64,000 bases of DNA from Aminobacter ciceronei (GTDB lineage Bacteria; Pseudomonadota; Alphaproteobacteria; Rhizobiales; Rhizobiaceae), in NCBI RefSeq assembly GCF_014138625.1, contig NZ_JACJHY010000002.1, positions 298,743 to 362,742 of the forward strand, written 5' to 3'. Within the stretch, counting starts at the first letter, position 1, and the number at the start of each line of letters is the position of its first letter. The position numbers and the translations under genes are program-made. The notes beneath the pieces were generated by a model that did not search any database, was not told the origin of the DNA, and was given only the letters and a program-made list of their open reading frames with translations. Below, one piece after another: positions 26,420 to 36,990 of this stretch.

Positions 26420-27127
26420 TCACCAGACAAGCTCGGCGGCAGTTCGGCGCGCCTCGTTCTTGTGAATTCTCGAGATTTGACCGTCGGCGAAGAACAAGAC
26501 GCGGTCGGCGACATCCTGGATGCTGGCGTTGTGCGTTATGATGAGGACCGTGGTGCCGAGCTGTGCATTGATGCCCAGCAGCGCCTCGATCACCCGAATG
26601 CCTGTCTTCGAATCCAGGGCGCCTGTCGGCTCGTCGCAGAGCAGCACCTCAGGCCGTTTGGCTATCGCCCGGGCAATGGCCACGCGTTGCTGTTCGCCGC
26701 CCGAGAGCTGTGCCGGGAAGTGGTGCATGCGCGCCTCGAGCCCGACGAGCGCGAGGGCTTCGTCGGGACGCATCGGGTGATCGGAGATCTCGGTCACCAG
26801 TGCGACGTTTTCATAGGCTGTGAGGCTGGGAATCAGATTGTAGAACTGGAACACGAACCCGACGTGCTGGCGACGATAGGCTGTAAGGCTTCGATCATCG
26901 AGGTTGGTCAGCTCGAGATCCCTGAAGAACAATTGGCCGCTGGTGGCATGATCAAGCCCACCCATGATGTTGAAGAGGGTCGACTTCCCGCTGCCCGACG
27001 GGCCGAGCAGAACGACCACTTCTCCAGCAAAGATTTCCAGGTCCACTGTGCGCAGGGCAAGCACCTGCGTTTCGCCGGAAACATAGGTTTTGGTCAGTGC
27101 TTTCGCGGTGAACACGGTGTCGGACAT
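26420..27127 (-). CDS. ABC exporter ATPase (LolD/MacB-type)
   Basis: The start at 27127 ([16 protein letters not shown]) gives 235 residues. It has Walker [10 protein letters not shown], the Q-loop in [17 protein letters not shown], the signature [15 protein letters not shown], Walker [14 protein letters not shown] and the switch His in LIITHN. The FQFYNLIP sequence and short length are typical of the LolD/MacB/FtsE class that pairs with FtsX-like permeases. It is the first gene of the three-gene exporter operon. Confidence 0.93.
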   Translation of the reverse strand: MSDTVFTAKALTKTYVSGETQVLALRTVDLEIFAGEVVVLLGPSGSGKSTLFNIMGGLDHATSGQLFFRDLELTNLDDRSLTAYRRQHVGFVFQFYNLIPSLTAYENVALVTEISDHPMRPDEALALVGLEARMHHFPAQLSGGEQQRVAIARAIAKRPEVLLCDEPTGALDSKTGIRVIEALLGINAQLGTTVLIITHNASIQDVADRVLFFADGQISRIHKNEARRTAAELVW

Positions 27128-27197
27128 GGCCGTTATCCGTTCTCGCCTGGTGCAACGTCGATCCATCTGGATACATGCAGGTCTGCGGGCATTATGG

Positions 27198-28109
27198 TCA
27201 CGATCTTTCCTTTGGCGAAGCGTCTTTGAACATTTCGATGCCGGCCTGGGCCAGAAGTCCGGCTAGGGAAATCGCATTTGATGGGTGGGGAATTGAGTCC
27301 GTGCTTACGACCCGGGCAGGCCCGGCCGCGAGCAGTTGCTCGTAGGCGTTCTGAGCGAATACGGGGTGGATGACGACGCATACGGCTGGAGGAAGACCCA
27401 GCCGCCTCAGGTGACCGAGGGTTTCGATCGAGGTCCGTCCCGACGAGACGATGTCGTCGACAATGACGGGTGTTCGGCTGACAGCGGCATCGATCGAGGG
27501 AAGGCTCACCTCGACGTCACGGTCACCCCGGCGGGTTTTCGTCAATACCTGATAGGGAAAACCGGCTCGCTTGGCGATGTCGGACACCCATTGTTCGCTT
27601 TCGCTGTCTGGGCCTATGAGGATCGCGTTGGGAAGATTGTCTCGCAGCCAGTCGGCGATCAGAGGTGCTGTCGCCACACGACGGACCGGGATGCGGTACA
27701 GCCCGGAAAGCTCGGGATTTCTGTGTAGATGGGGATCCGCCGTCACCAGCCAATCGAAACTCTCTTCGAGAAATCGCGCGAACAATGGCGCGCTGACGGC
27801 TTCGCCGGGATTGAACCGCTTATCCTGGCGCATGTAAGCCAGATAGGGCGCGATCAGTCCGACGGAGCGGGCGCCGAACTCGCGCGCTGTCGCCGCGGCG
27901 AACCGTAGCGGAAGCGCAAGTTCGTCGGGATTGCGCAAGCTGGCGACGAGAGCGACATCAATGCCGTCCAGGTCTTCCTCGATCGTGACGAGGGATTCGC
28001 CATCGGGAAAATGACGCCAGTCGAGCCGTCCATTTCGCGCGGCCAGCATTGGAGCCATCGCCTCTGTCAGCCTACGCTGCAGTGGGAAAGGAAGCAGCAT
28101 GCGGGTCAT
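27198..28109 (-). CDS. Ribose-phosphate pyrophosphokinase (PRPP synthetase) homologue
   Basis: The 303-residue protein has the PRPP-binding loop [12 protein letters not shown] near residues 215-226, the catalytic-region sequence [28 protein letters not shown] and the His-containing [23 protein letters not shown] resembles the archaeal and class III form more than the housekeeping bacterial enzyme. It makes PRPP from ribose 5-phosphate and ATP, or might act on a ribose bisphosphate. Its ATG overlaps the stop of the phosphorylase gene (ATGA), giving a translationally coupled pair. Confidence 0.85.
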   Translation of the reverse strand: MTRMLLPFPLQRRLTEAMAPMLAARNGRLDWRHFPDGESLVTIEEDLDGIDVALVASLRNPDELALPLRFAAATAREFGARSVGLIAPYLAYMRQDKRFNPGEAVSAPLFARFLEESFDWLVTADPHLHRNPELSGLYRIPVRRVATAPLIADWLRDNLPNAILIGPDSESEQWVSDIAKRAGFPYQVLTKTRRGDRDVEVSLPSIDAAVSRTPVIVDDIVSSGRTSIETLGHLRRLGLPPAVCVVIHPVFAQNAYEQLLAAGPARVVSTDSIPHPSNAISLAGLLAQAGIEMFKDASPKERS

Positions 28110-29617
28110 TCGGCGGCTCCGATCCCGAATATGTCCGGATGAGCCGCGGCATACGCTAACGCGTATTCCAGTTCTCCAGGCGAGTGGGCATGGATGTGAA
28201 ACAGCGGCTCACCGGCCTGGATGCTGTCGCCAATCCTAACACGGGTGTAGATTCCAGCTGTGGCGCTGCCTGGAGCGCCGGCGAGCTTGGCTACCTTGGC
28301 AAGTCGACGGTTGTCGATTGCCTGGATCTGGCCGGTTCGGTTGGCGAGAACCGGCCTGGCGTGAGGGGCCGCGCCCGGCTCGGTAAAGCCGCCCTGCGCC
28401 TCGCAGATCGCGAGAAACTTTGTGAGCGCAGCGCCGCCGTCGAGCAGAGTGCGAGCAATGGTCCGCCCTTTGCCGGGGACGGCTCCGGGTGCGGCATCGA
28501 GCAAGGCGGCGGCAAGGTCGAGCGCACGGCTTCGGAGATCCCGGGGGGCGTCAACGTCATTGCGCAGCACGCTCAGCACGTCTCGCGCCTCGAGAGCCGG
28601 ACCGATGCCGTAGCCAACAGGTTGGCTTCCATCGGTTCGCAGCACAGAGAGGTTAAGTCCGAGCGCCTGTGCCGTCTCACGCAGGCGTGCTTCAAGAGAA
28701 GCTGCCGCCGCGACGGAACGCACCTTGGCGGTCGGCCCGACGGGAATGTCGATAAGCACGTGGGTGGAGCCGGCGGCGGCCTTCTTCGAAAGCACGCTAG
28801 CGACGAGTTGTCCGTCGCTGTCGAAGTCGAGTGGACGCTCGATGCGGATCAGTATGTCGTCGGCTGGGCTGAGCCGGACGTTTCCGCCCCAGACGATGCA
28901 ACCCCCTTCGCGCTCGACCACGTTTCGCATGGCATCGAGATCGAGCGCTACCGGCGCCATCACCTCCATCGCGTCGGCGGTGCCGGCAGGAGATGTGATG
29001 GCACGTGAGGACGTTTTTGGAATCCGGTGGCCGGCGGCGGCAACGATTGCAACGACGATGGGCGTGGTGCGATTCCCCGGAAGGCCGCCGACACAATGCT
29101 TGTCCAGCACCGCGCCGCTGCCCCAATCGATACGCTCTCCAACCGCGAGCATTGCCTTCGTCAGTGCAATCGTCTCCTCATTATCGAGCCGCTCGCCGGC
29201 ACATGCCGTGACGAACGCGGTCAGTTCGATGTCTGACAAACGGTTGTTGACGGTGTCGCGCATGATGGCGAGGAAATCCGTCTCGCCGAGCCGCTGGCCG
29301 AAGACCTTCGCCCGCAAAGCCGGCGCCGACGCGGGCGGTTCGGGGTGACTGAAGAGGGCCCATGCATCGGGGCTTGGCTGGAGCAATGCCCAGGCGGCTT
29401 CGGACAAGGCAGCGACGTCCAGGTCGAGGCGATTGTCGACAACGACGTTGAGTGTGGCAACCAGTTCGCGATCGCCGCTACGCGCCAGAACCCGGGTGAG
29501 CGCCGTGAAGCCTTCGGACCGGCAGACGTGGCAATCGCGATGCATATAGACGACCGGTTGCTGGTATGTGTCGATGCCGGCTCGGACGAGGCGTAGCCGG
29601 CTATGGGCGTCACTCAT
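28106..29617 (-). CDS. Thymidine/AMP phosphorylase family protein
   Basis: The start at 29617 (MSDAHSRLRLVRAGIDT) overlaps the stop of the RNase gene and gives 503 residues, the size of archaeal AMP phosphorylases and longer than E. coli DeoA. It has an extra N-terminal domain of about 85 residues. The phosphate-binding segment reads DKHCVGGLPGNRTTPIVVAIVAAAGH, where the PGN triplet is shared with NMP phosphorylases, while thymidine phosphorylases have GDVTS. The most likely reaction is NMP plus phosphate to base plus ribose 1,5-bisphosphate. It is the middle gene of a tight operon with an RNase and a PRPP synthetase. Confidence 0.85.
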   Translation of the reverse strand: MSDAHSRLRLVRAGIDTYQQPVVYMHRDCHVCRSEGFTALTRVLARSGDRELVATLNVVVDNRLDLDVAALSEAAWALLQPSPDAWALFSHPEPPASAPALRAKVFGQRLGETDFLAIMRDTVNNRLSDIELTAFVTACAGERLDNEETIALTKAMLAVGERIDWGSGAVLDKHCVGGLPGNRTTPIVVAIVAAAGHRIPKTSSRAITSPAGTADAMEVMAPVALDLDAMRNVVEREGGCIVWGGNVRLSPADDILIRIERPLDFDSDGQLVASVLSKKAAAGSTHVLIDIPVGPTAKVRSVAAAASLEARLRETAQALGLNLSVLRTDGSQPVGYGIGPALEARDVLSVLRNDVDAPRDLRSRALDLAAALLDAAPGAVPGKGRTIARTLLDGGAALTKFLAICEAQGGFTEPGAAPHARPVLANRTGQIQAIDNRRLAKVAKLAGAPGSATAGIYTRVRIGDSIQAGEPLFHIHAHSPGELEYALAYAAAHPDIFGIGAAE

Positions 29618-30993
29618 GCCGGCTGCTCCAGATCGATCCGCTCGAGGTGTTCCGGCACACGCGCTTGCCATTTGAGTTCGCGATTGATGCGCCCGCGCAG
29701 CGTATCGGCGGAATCCAGTTCGCCGTGCGTGAGGTAGGTCATTGCCGGTGCGCGGCGGGCATTCCGCATCCAGTCGAGAATCTCGTCTGCATCCGCGTGA
29801 CCGGAAAAGCTCTCTAGCTGAACGACTTCCGCGCGGATAGGCACGTCTTGTCCAAACATCCGCAGGTGGTCGGCGCCGGCCGCCAGGGCAGCACCTCGCG
29901 TGCCGCCAGCCTGGAAGCCGGAGAGCAGGATCGCATTGCGTGCATCTGATCCGAAGGCTTGAAGATGGTGCAGCACGCGCCCGCCCGTGAGCATGCCGCT
30001 TGCCGAAACGATGATCATCGGCCCCCGCCTGAGGTTCAGCGCTTTCGATTCCTCGACCGATCGCACCAGCGTCGCGATCGAGTACATTGCGCGGCACTCT
30101 TCCACGCTGACGTGGTGCTCGTCATGAAAGCGGTGATAGATATCCGTGGCGTTGATTGCCATCGGGCTGTTGAGGAAAACGGGTACGGCCGGAATCTCAT
30201 CGCGCTGTCGAAGCCGTGCAATTTGCAGCATAATGCCCTGTGCGCGGCCCACTGCGAAAGCCGGAATGACGATCACGCCGCCTCGACCGGCGACACGCCG
30301 GATCACCGGGGCAAGCTCCGCTTCCGCGTCGATCCGTCGGTGTTTGCGGTTGCCGTAGGTGGACTCGCAAACCAGTATGTCCGCCTCAGCCAGCGGTAGT
30401 GGTGGCCGCATCAGCGGGTCTTGCGCGCGTCCGATGTCGCCGCTGAAATGCACAGTCGTTCCGGCGATGTCGACTCTGATCTGTGCGGCGCCAAGCAGAT
30501 GCCCCGCGTGAAGGAAGCGGGCGCGAATGCCGCGCCCGACTTCAAATTCCTTGTCGAAGTCCTGGGTCGCGATGTGTTCGAGTGAGGCCTTGGCATCTTC
30601 GAGAGTGTAAAGCGGCTGAGGGTCGGCATGCTTGGAATAGCCCCGCTTCTTGGCAAATCGTGCTTCCTCTTCCTGAAGGTGGCCGCTGTCCGGAAGCAAA
30701 AGCGAGCACAGTTCCGCGGTGGCGGGAGTGCATATCACCTTGCCGCGAAAGCCATTGCGCACGAGCGCGGGAATGTAGCCGGAATGATCCAGATGCGCGT
30801 GTGTCAGCAGCACCGTGTCGATCGTTTCAGGCGGCACCGGGAACGCCGCGCGATTGCGATCGCGGAGCTGCTTGTAACCCTGGAAGAGGCCGCAATCGAT
30901 GAGGACGCGGCGCCCATTCGTTTCGAGCAGGTACCGCGATCCGGTCACGGTTCCCGCGGCGCCGAGAAATTGAAGGGAAGCTGGGGAGTTCAT
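29614..30993 (-). CDS. Metallo-beta-lactamase fold, beta-CASP RNA exonuclease-like protein
   Basis: The 459-residue protein has the zinc motif LTHAHLDHSGYIPALV near residue 65, the downstream acidic and His ligands (GHLLGAAQIRVD, FSGDIGR), a beta-CASP cap (VCESTYGNRKHRR onwards) and the C-terminal RMM-type elements ILLSGFQAGGTRG, VQLESFSGHADADEILDWM and TYLTHGELDSADTLR. This is the Ysh1/CPSF73-like group of bacterial RNA-processing nucleases. It is the first gene of the operon with the nucleotide phosphorylase and PRPP synthetase (4-base overlap), suggesting it supplies mononucleotides or controls RNA turnover. Confidence 0.9.
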   Translation of the reverse strand: MNSPASLQFLGAAGTVTGSRYLLETNGRRVLIDCGLFQGYKQLRDRNRAAFPVPPETIDTVLLTHAHLDHSGYIPALVRNGFRGKVICTPATAELCSLLLPDSGHLQEEEARFAKKRGYSKHADPQPLYTLEDAKASLEHIATQDFDKEFEVGRGIRARFLHAGHLLGAAQIRVDIAGTTVHFSGDIGRAQDPLMRPPLPLAEADILVCESTYGNRKHRRIDAEAELAPVIRRVAGRGGVIVIPAFAVGRAQGIMLQIARLRQRDEIPAVPVFLNSPMAINATDIYHRFHDEHHVSVEECRAMYSIATLVRSVEESKALNLRRGPMIIVSASGMLTGGRVLHHLQAFGSDARNAILLSGFQAGGTRGAALAAGADHLRMFGQDVPIRAEVVQLESFSGHADADEILDWMRNARRAPAMTYLTHGELDSADTLRGRINRELKWQARVPEHLERIDLEQPA

Positions 30994-31021
30994 GGGGCTC
31001 TCCGAACAGTTGGCAAAATGA

Positions 31022-32293
31022 TCATTCCGGGATTCTCCCGGCGGGAACGGTACGAGGATCAGCCGTTACAGGCGCAATTAGACGCGGCAGCTTCAGGCTT
31101 GCCGTCGCAGCGAGTGCCATCACCAGGGCTGCGGTAAGGAAGCCTGCGCCTTGCAGGCCGTTGAAGCCGAACAGCAGACCAGCGCCCGCGGAGCCCACCG
31201 ACAGCCCAAGGCTCACTGCTGCCGCCTGAATGCCGAGTTCGACGCCCTGACTTCGCGCGGTGATCCGCGACACCCAGAAGGCGAGCAGCGGACTGATCAC
31301 CCCGGCGGAGGCCGCGACGACGGACACAGCGAACAGCATCTCGCTGAAGGCGGTGATTGATGGAATTACCGCCAGACCGATCGCCATCACCAGGAAGGCG
31401 GGCGCGACAAGGACTTTCGTCGCCGCCGGCTTGACGAGCGGCGAAAAGACAAGCCCCTGCACCGCAAACATCACCACGCTGCAGGTCGCGAACGTAAAGC
31501 CCAGTTCGGCGGGACTCATTGCGAGCTCATCGTTGCGTAGCGTGAGCCCGACCTCGAATGCGCCAAGTCCCGCCGCGGCTACAGAGGCAAGGGCGAGCAG
31601 CCGTATCTCCCCGGGCACGAAAGTCGACGTTTTGCGGTTCTTCGTGTCTACCGGTTGGCCGGTCACTCGGCCTCCAGGCAGGATCAACCTCACGCCGCCT
31701 GCCGCGGCCAAGGCGAGGCCCGATGCAAGAAGAAAAGGGGCGGCCTGCAAGAGGGGCACCGCCTTACCCGAGTCAAAAGCCCATCCGGCAGCGAGGCCAC
31801 CGAGCATGGGACCGAGCAGGAAGCCTGCAATCGATGCCATGCTGACCCAACCAAAGGTTCTGGCCCGCCGATCATCGTCACCTTCCGTGTCGGCAATGAA
31901 CGCAAGGGCTGTGGGAACTACGGCGGCGGCGAAGCCGCCGTTCAGGATTCGTCCGACATAAAGAAGCAGCAAGTTCGGCGCGAGCGCCGAAGCCGCCAAG
32001 GTGACGGCGAAGCCGATCAGGCCAACGACAAGGACGGGTCGACGCCCGATCAAATCCGACACCCGTCCCCAGAGGAACGCGACAGCCAGTGGTGCGGCGA
32101 CATAGGCAGCAGTCAGAAAGCCAATGTGCCGTGCAGCGAATGTCGGATCTGCGGAGCCTGCGAGCCGTTCGACCATTGTTGGCAGGACCGGCAGGACAAT
32201 CCCATAGCCGAGCGCGACGATGAAGGACGAAGCCAGAAGTGCGCCCAGAACCCTCGACGACAAAGGCAGGGGAGGTTTTGCGGTCCCGCTCAT
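31022..32293 (-). CDS. MFS drug/metabolite exporter (TetA-like)
   Basis: The 423-residue protein has 12 hydrophobic segments and the MFS motif A as [19 protein letters not shown] after helix 2, plus the helix-5-type motif [12 protein letters not shown]. This is the DHA1/TetA antiporter pattern, which exports small molecules in exchange for protons. Its start overlaps the stop of the metal ATPase gene (ATGA at 32290-32293), so the two are co-transcribed. Only 28 bp separate its stop from the RNase gene, so transcription may continue into that operon. Confidence 0.88.
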   Translation of the reverse strand: MSGTAKPPLPLSSRVLGALLASSFIVALGYGIVLPVLPTMVERLAGSADPTFAARHIGFLTAAYVAAPLAVAFLWGRVSDLIGRRPVLVVGLIGFAVTLAASALAPNLLLLYVGRILNGGFAAAVVPTALAFIADTEGDDDRRARTFGWVSMASIAGFLLGPMLGGLAAGWAFDSGKAVPLLQAAPFLLASGLALAAAGGVRLILPGGRVTGQPVDTKNRKTSTFVPGEIRLLALASVAAAGLGAFEVGLTLRNDELAMSPAELGFTFATCSVVMFAVQGLVFSPLVKPAATKVLVAPAFLVMAIGLAVIPSITAFSEMLFAVSVVAASAGVISPLLAFWVSRITARSQGVELGIQAAAVSLGLSVGSAGAGLLFGFNGLQGAGFLTAALVMALAATASLKLPRLIAPVTADPRTVPAGRIPE

Positions 32294-34713
32294 GCCGGGG
32301 CGCCGGTCGGCTGCTCATGAGCGGCGCTTGCGGCAGTCGATGCGGCCGGACGGATGCCCTCGAGCCTGGTTCGTTTGAGCAGAAGCGCATTAACAGCGAC
32401 CAGCGCCGAGCTGCCCGACATTGCCAGCGCGGCGATCTCGGGGCTTAAAAGGAAGGGATATAACACGCCGGCCGCGAGCGGGAAGGCGATGACATTATAG
32501 CCGACAGCCCACCACAGGTTCTGATGCATCTTGCGAAGGGTGGCCCGTGACAAGGTCATCGCCCCGACGACGTCATAGGGATCGCTCTTCATCAGCACGA
32601 TATCGGCGCTTTCGATCGCCACGTCGGTGCCTGCACCGATCGCGAAGCCGACATCGGCCTGCGTCAGGGCTGGCGCGTCGTTGACACCGTCGCCGACCAT
32701 GCCGACCTTGAGGCCCTGTCCCTGCAACTCCTTGATCTTTTCAGCTTTCTGGCCGGGCAGAACATCGGCCAGGACGATGTCGATGCCGAGAATGCCGGCG
32801 ATACGCTTGGCGGTGCCGGCATTGTCGCCGGTGAGCATGGCGACGCGGACGCCCTGCTCGTGGAGCTTCTTGATGGTCGCGATGGCGGTCGGGCGCGGCG
32901 CATCGGCGATGGCGATCAGTCCAAGAAGTTTTCCCGATCGCGCCACATGAATGACGGTGCGGCCTTCGCCCTTGAGCGCTTCAGCCTTCTCGCCGAGCGC
33001 CAAGAGGTCGATCTTCTGCTCGTCCATGAGACGCCGGTTGCCGAGGAACACCTGATCTCCACCGATAGCGGCGCTGGCGCCCTTGCCTTCGATGTTCAGA
33101 AAGCCCGAAACCTTGGGAAGCTTCAGGTCCTTGGCCCGCTCGACGATGGCGACGGCCAGCGGGTGATCCGATCCCTGATCCACCGCAGCCGCGATTTGCA
33201 GAACTTCGTCGGGCGAAACACCGGGCGCGGCAACGATTTCGACGACCTTGGGCTGACCCCTGGTCAGCGTGCCGGTCTTGTCGAAGACGATCACATTCAG
33301 TTTTGTCGCGTCCTCGAGAGCGGACGCATTCTTGAACAGGATACCGTTGGCTGCTCCGAGACCGGTACCGACCATCACCGCCATCGGCGTGGCGAGGCCC
33401 AAAGCATCGGGACAGGCGATGACGAATACCGTGATGGTCAGGGTCATCGCAAAGAGCAGCGGCTGGCCAATCCACCAGAACCAGACGGCAAAGGTCACGA
33501 GGCCAATGACGATCGCAGCCAGCACCAGCCATTGCGAGGCGCGGTCGGCAAGCAGTTGCGCCGGCGCCTTGGAATTCTGTGCTTCCTGGACCAGTTTGAC
33601 GATCTGGGCCAAGGCAGTGTCGGCGCCCACCTTTGTCGAGCAATAGCGCAGCGTGCCGCTCTTATTGATTGTAGCGCCGATCACGGCATCGCCGACTTTC
33701 TTGGTCACCGGCATGGATTCGCCGGTGAGCATCGATTCGTCGATGGTCGACTCGCCCTCGATCACTTCGCCGTCGACAGGAAGCTTGTTGCCGGGCCGCA
33801 GGACAACGATGTCGCCGAGAACGACGTCAGCGGTCGCAACCTCAACCTCCTTGCCATCGCGGAAGACGTTGGCCTTGGGCGGCGCGAGATTGAGCAGCGC
33901 ACGGATGGCGGCGGACGCGCCAGCCCGCGCGCGCATCTCCAGCCAATGGCCGAGCAGGATGAAGACCAGCAGCACGCTCGCGGCTTCATAAAACTGCTCG
34001 CCTTCGAAGAAGAATGTCGCGCCTATACTGAAGAGGTAGCCGGTGCCGACGCTCAGCACCACCAGTACCGCCATGTTGAGCACGCCGTTTCGCAGGGCGC
34101 GCCAGGCGGCGACGACGAACGGCCAGACCGGATAGAGGATCGCGGCGCTCGCAAGGAAGAACATCGCAATGTTTTCGCTGAGCCCGAAAGGCGGGAGGAG
34201 CCATGGCTCGCCCATGCCCATGGGCTCCATTGCGAAGATGGGTAGCGTGAAGACCAGGCTGACGAGGAAGCGATTGCGCATGTCCCTGACCATGTCCTGC
34301 ATGTCCTTGCCGGCGCCGTGTCCCATCTCATGGGCCATTGCGTCATGCGGCACCTTGGCTGCGGCGGTTCCTTCCCGCTTGCCGGGCGCCGCGTCGACCG
34401 CGGTGGCGTGCTCCGCGTGTCCATGCATCTGTTCCGAGGGCGCCGGGGCATGCCCCGGCGGGACGGTTGTGCCGCCCGGCACGCAGAGGTGCCGTGGCAC
34501 GGTCTCGCCCCGGCAATGAAAGCCGCAGGTTTCGATCTCGCGCGCCAGAGTCTGGGGATTCGTCAGCGCCTCGTCGAATTCGACGGTGGCGCTGGTCGAG
34601 CCAGCATTCATGGCGACGCTAGCAACGCCGGGCAAAGCGGCGAGACGTTTTTCGACTGCCGCGAAATCCATTATGCCGACAAGGTCGCGTACTTCCAGGG
34701 TCGCCTTCTTCAT
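32290..34713 (-). CDS. P1B-type heavy-metal ATPase with CPD motif (probably Cu/Ag)
   Basis: The 807-residue pump has an HMA-like N-terminal domain lacking the metal-binding CxxC ([12 protein letters not shown] at 13-24), a His/Met-rich linker ([36 protein letters not shown]), TGES, phosphorylation site D478 in [12 protein letters not shown] and the hinge GDGVNDAP. The membrane metal site at 434-436 is Cys-Pro-Asp ([10 protein letters not shown]), not CPC or CPH; the seventh and eighth helices keep YN and MSGSS as in copper pumps. It should export a monovalent soft metal from the cytoplasm. It is followed by the MFS gene and preceded by a hairpin and a multicopper oxidase. Confidence 0.88.
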   Translation of the reverse strand: MKKATLEVRDLVGIMDFAAVEKRLAALPGVASVAMNAGSTSATVEFDEALTNPQTLAREIETCGFHCRGETVPRHLCVPGGTTVPPGHAPAPSEQMHGHAEHATAVDAAPGKREGTAAAKVPHDAMAHEMGHGAGKDMQDMVRDMRNRFLVSLVFTLPIFAMEPMGMGEPWLLPPFGLSENIAMFFLASAAILYPVWPFVVAAWRALRNGVLNMAVLVVLSVGTGYLFSIGATFFFEGEQFYEAASVLLVFILLGHWLEMRARAGASAAIRALLNLAPPKANVFRDGKEVEVATADVVLGDIVVLRPGNKLPVDGEVIEGESTIDESMLTGESMPVTKKVGDAVIGATINKSGTLRYCSTKVGADTALAQIVKLVQEAQNSKAPAQLLADRASQWLVLAAIVIGLVTFAVWFWWIGQPLLFAMTLTITVFVIACPDALGLATPMAVMVGTGLGAANGILFKNASALEDATKLNVIVFDKTGTLTRGQPKVVEIVAAPGVSPDEVLQIAAAVDQGSDHPLAVAIVERAKDLKLPKVSGFLNIEGKGASAAIGGDQVFLGNRRLMDEQKIDLLALGEKAEALKGEGRTVIHVARSGKLLGLIAIADAPRPTAIATIKKLHEQGVRVAMLTGDNAGTAKRIAGILGIDIVLADVLPGQKAEKIKELQGQGLKVGMVGDGVNDAPALTQADVGFAIGAGTDVAIESADIVLMKSDPYDVVGAMTLSRATLRKMHQNLWWAVGYNVIAFPLAAGVLYPFLLSPEIAALAMSGSSALVAVNALLLKRTRLEGIRPAASTAASAAHEQPTGAPA

Positions 34714-34758
34714 GGTCAGATCCTATTTTTTAGCAGCAAGATGGCTGCGGTTTGGTTG

Positions 34759-34789
34759 TGCAGGCCGCGGACAATCACCGCGGCCTGCA
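34759..34789 (-). terminator. Strong hairpin between multicopper oxidase and metal ATPase genes
   Basis: A 12-bp perfect stem (TGCAGGCCGCGG at 34759-34770 and CCGCGGCCTGCA at 34778-34789) with a seven-base loop. It starts seven bases after the multicopper oxidase stop. There is no T-run, so it may be a partial terminator or an RNA-stabilising hairpin that sets different levels for the two genes. Confidence 0.6.
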
Positions 34790-34795
34790 GATGCC

Positions 34796-36223
34796 CTAGG
34801 CTCGATAGGCGAACGTCGACATCATCCCGGTCGCCATGTGGTAGAGATGGTGGCAGTGGAAGGCCCACTGGCCGGGATTGCCGGCATCGACGGCGATTGT
34901 CACCGAGCGACCGGGCGGCAGCAGGACCGTGTCCCTCACCGCTCCTGCAAGGCGCTGCCCATCGATCGCAACCACCTGGAAATGATGGCCGTGCAGGTGC
35001 ATTGGATGCGCCATCATGCTGGTGTTGCGCAGCGTTACTTCCACACGGTCGCCCGGATCCACGACGAGCGGCGGGTTCGTCTGCAGGCCCCAGCGGTAGG
35101 CGGCCATGTCACCGGTGAGCGCCATGTCGAACGTCTTGTCCGCTGGGCGCGATGCCAGTGGTGCAATGGCTCGGAGTTGAGCTTCCAGAGCGAGGTCGAG
35201 GACGGGAGCCGCGTCGTCCGCTTCCGTAGCGATCTTCACCACTTCTGCTCCGGTCGGACGCAGGATGAATCCGGTTCGCTCCCCGCTTCCCTCGCGCAGC
35301 GCCAGGATCGGGAAGGAGCGGGGTTCGCGCGGCAACTGCACACGGACGTCGATGCGCTGTCCCATCGTCATCGGAAATCGCCGGCCTTTGAGCGGCTCTA
35401 TGTCCTGACCGTCGACAGCGATCAGTTCTCCATCGAGTTCGCCAAAGTCGATCGTGAATGCCGTCGCGGTAGCGCCGTTGATGATGCGCACCCGCGCGCG
35501 GCCGCCGGCTTCCATCGAGAAGACTTCGGGATCGTCCAGCGTACGATCATTGGCCAGATAGGCGTCGTATTCGATGTCGTTGATGTCCATCGCCATGGCT
35601 TCGTTGCCATGAGCCATCGTTTGCGCCCCCGCCATGTCCATGCCGCTGTGGTCCATCGGCATGGCGGGGGCGATATTTTTGCCCTGCAGCCCTGCCAGCA
35701 ACTCCTCCGGCGATGAGAAGGAGAAGTCGTGCAACAGGATGACGATCTCCTGTTCGTCCCGTCCATCAGCGTTGGGATCGGCGACGATCAACGGCGCGGC
35801 AAGAAGCGCCTGCTCCTGCAAGGTGTGGGCATGCATCCAATGCGTGCCCGGCGTGCCGACCGGAAAATCGTAGGCGCGATCCGTTCCAGCGGCGATGAGC
35901 GGGAGCGGCGCATCGGCGACGCCGTCGCTTGGCCAGGGCGGCGTCAGGCCATGCCAGTGGATGATGGTCGACTCGGCGGTCTCGTTGCGAAGCAGGACAT
36001 TGAAGGCATCTCCGGCCCGCAAGCGGAGGCCCGGCGCACCGTCGGCCCGCTGGAGGCCGAATACGCTGGCAGCCTTGCCGTTCACCTCGATCGTGCGGCG
36101 GACAATGCCAAGCGCCGTCTGGCCGCCCGACTGACCGGCGAAGGCCGGCCTGAGCGGGAACGATGGCGCCGCAAGAATTGCGGCGCCGGCAAGTGCACTT
36201 TTAAGGAAATCTCGGCGCTTCAT
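34796..36223 (-). CDS. Tat-exported multicopper oxidase
   Basis: The 475-residue protein has a twin-arginine signal (KRRDFLKSALAGAAILAAP) and all copper motifs: HWHG at 89-92, HWMHAH at 128-133, HPMHLHGHHF near 404 and HCHHLYHMATGMM near 455, the last two carrying the type 1 copper ligands. A Met/His-rich insertion (PMDHSGMDMAGAQTMAHGNEAMAMD) near residues 210-235 suits cuprous oxidase activity as in CueO. It would oxidise Cu(I) in the periplasm. It opens the ATPase-MFS gene series on the same strand and is backed by the cassette at 36.3-38.2 kb. Confidence 0.92.
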   Translation of the reverse strand: MKRRDFLKSALAGAAILAAPSFPLRPAFAGQSGGQTALGIVRRTIEVNGKAASVFGLQRADGAPGLRLRAGDAFNVLLRNETAESTIIHWHGLTPPWPSDGVADAPLPLIAAGTDRAYDFPVGTPGTHWMHAHTLQEQALLAAPLIVADPNADGRDEQEIVILLHDFSFSSPEELLAGLQGKNIAPAMPMDHSGMDMAGAQTMAHGNEAMAMDINDIEYDAYLANDRTLDDPEVFSMEAGGRARVRIINGATATAFTIDFGELDGELIAVDGQDIEPLKGRRFPMTMGQRIDVRVQLPREPRSFPILALREGSGERTGFILRPTGAEVVKIATEADDAAPVLDLALEAQLRAIAPLASRPADKTFDMALTGDMAAYRWGLQTNPPLVVDPGDRVEVTLRNTSMMAHPMHLHGHHFQVVAIDGQRLAGAVRDTVLLPPGRSVTIAVDAGNPGQWAFHCHHLYHMATGMMSTFAYRA

Positions 36224-36319
36224 GATCGCCTCCGGTTTTGAACTCCGAAATCTCGGAACTCAGGGTTTAGATGGGACAACAAGACTCACATTTGGCCAGC
36301 AATGACGCAGCGGCGGCGA

Positions 36320-36988
36320 TCAACGCGTGCGACGCTCGTCGGCAGAACGAAACAACGTACCTAAGTGCGGGAAGAAGGCGGGCACGCTGGCTGCATAGCG
36401 GTCGTATGCCTCGCCGAACTCCTTCCTCGCCTCGCGCTCCTCCACGAAGGAAAGCCGCACATACATCGCTACCAGGATCGGGAACATCGCCAGCGTCAGC
36501 AGCGTCGGCCACTGGACGAGGAAACCCGCCATAACGAGGACAAAGCCGACATATTGCGGATGGCGGACATAGGCGTACGGGCCACTCGTGGCGAGGCGGC
36601 CTTTGCGCTGTGCTTCGAAGAGCACGCGCCAGGCGGCCGAGATCAGCACGAATCCGCCACCAATCAGGATGAAGCTGACAATGTGGAACGGGCCGAAGTG
36701 CGGGTTTAGCCGCCAACCGAACATCATCTCCAGGAGATGACCCGCGTCATGCGAGAACCAGTCAATGCCGGGGTACCACGATTGCAGCCAACCTGAGAGA
36801 AGGTAGATGGTCAAAGGGAACCCGTACATCTCTGCGAACAGCGCCACCAGGAAGGCGCTGAACGCACCGAAGGAGCGCCAGTCACGGCCCGTCCGCGGCT
36901 TGAAAAAGCTGAAGGCGAACAGGATGAAGACCGCCGAATTGACGATGACAAGACCCCAAAGGCCATAGGCTTGAGATTGCGCGACCAT
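36320..36988 (-). CDS. Isoprenylcysteine/phospholipid methyltransferase-like membrane protein
   Basis: The ATG at 36988 is seven bases after AGGAG; another ATG two codons earlier is too close to it. The 222-residue protein has five or six membrane segments and the C-terminal ICMT signature GRLATSGPYAYVRHPQYVGF and EEREARKEFGEAYDRYAASVPAFFP. Such proteins use S-adenosylmethionine at the membrane, but bacterial substrates are mostly unknown. Homologues are frequent in copper-resistance cassettes, as here. Confidence 0.85.
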   Translation of the reverse strand: MVAQSQAYGLWGLVIVNSAVFILFAFSFFKPRTGRDWRSFGAFSAFLVALFAEMYGFPLTIYLLSGWLQSWYPGIDWFSHDAGHLLEMMFGWRLNPHFGPFHIVSFILIGGGFVLISAAWRVLFEAQRKGRLATSGPYAYVRHPQYVGFVLVMAGFLVQWPTLLTLAMFPILVAMYVRLSFVEEREARKEFGEAYDRYAASVPAFFPHLGTLFRSADERRTR

Positions 36989-36990
36989 GG

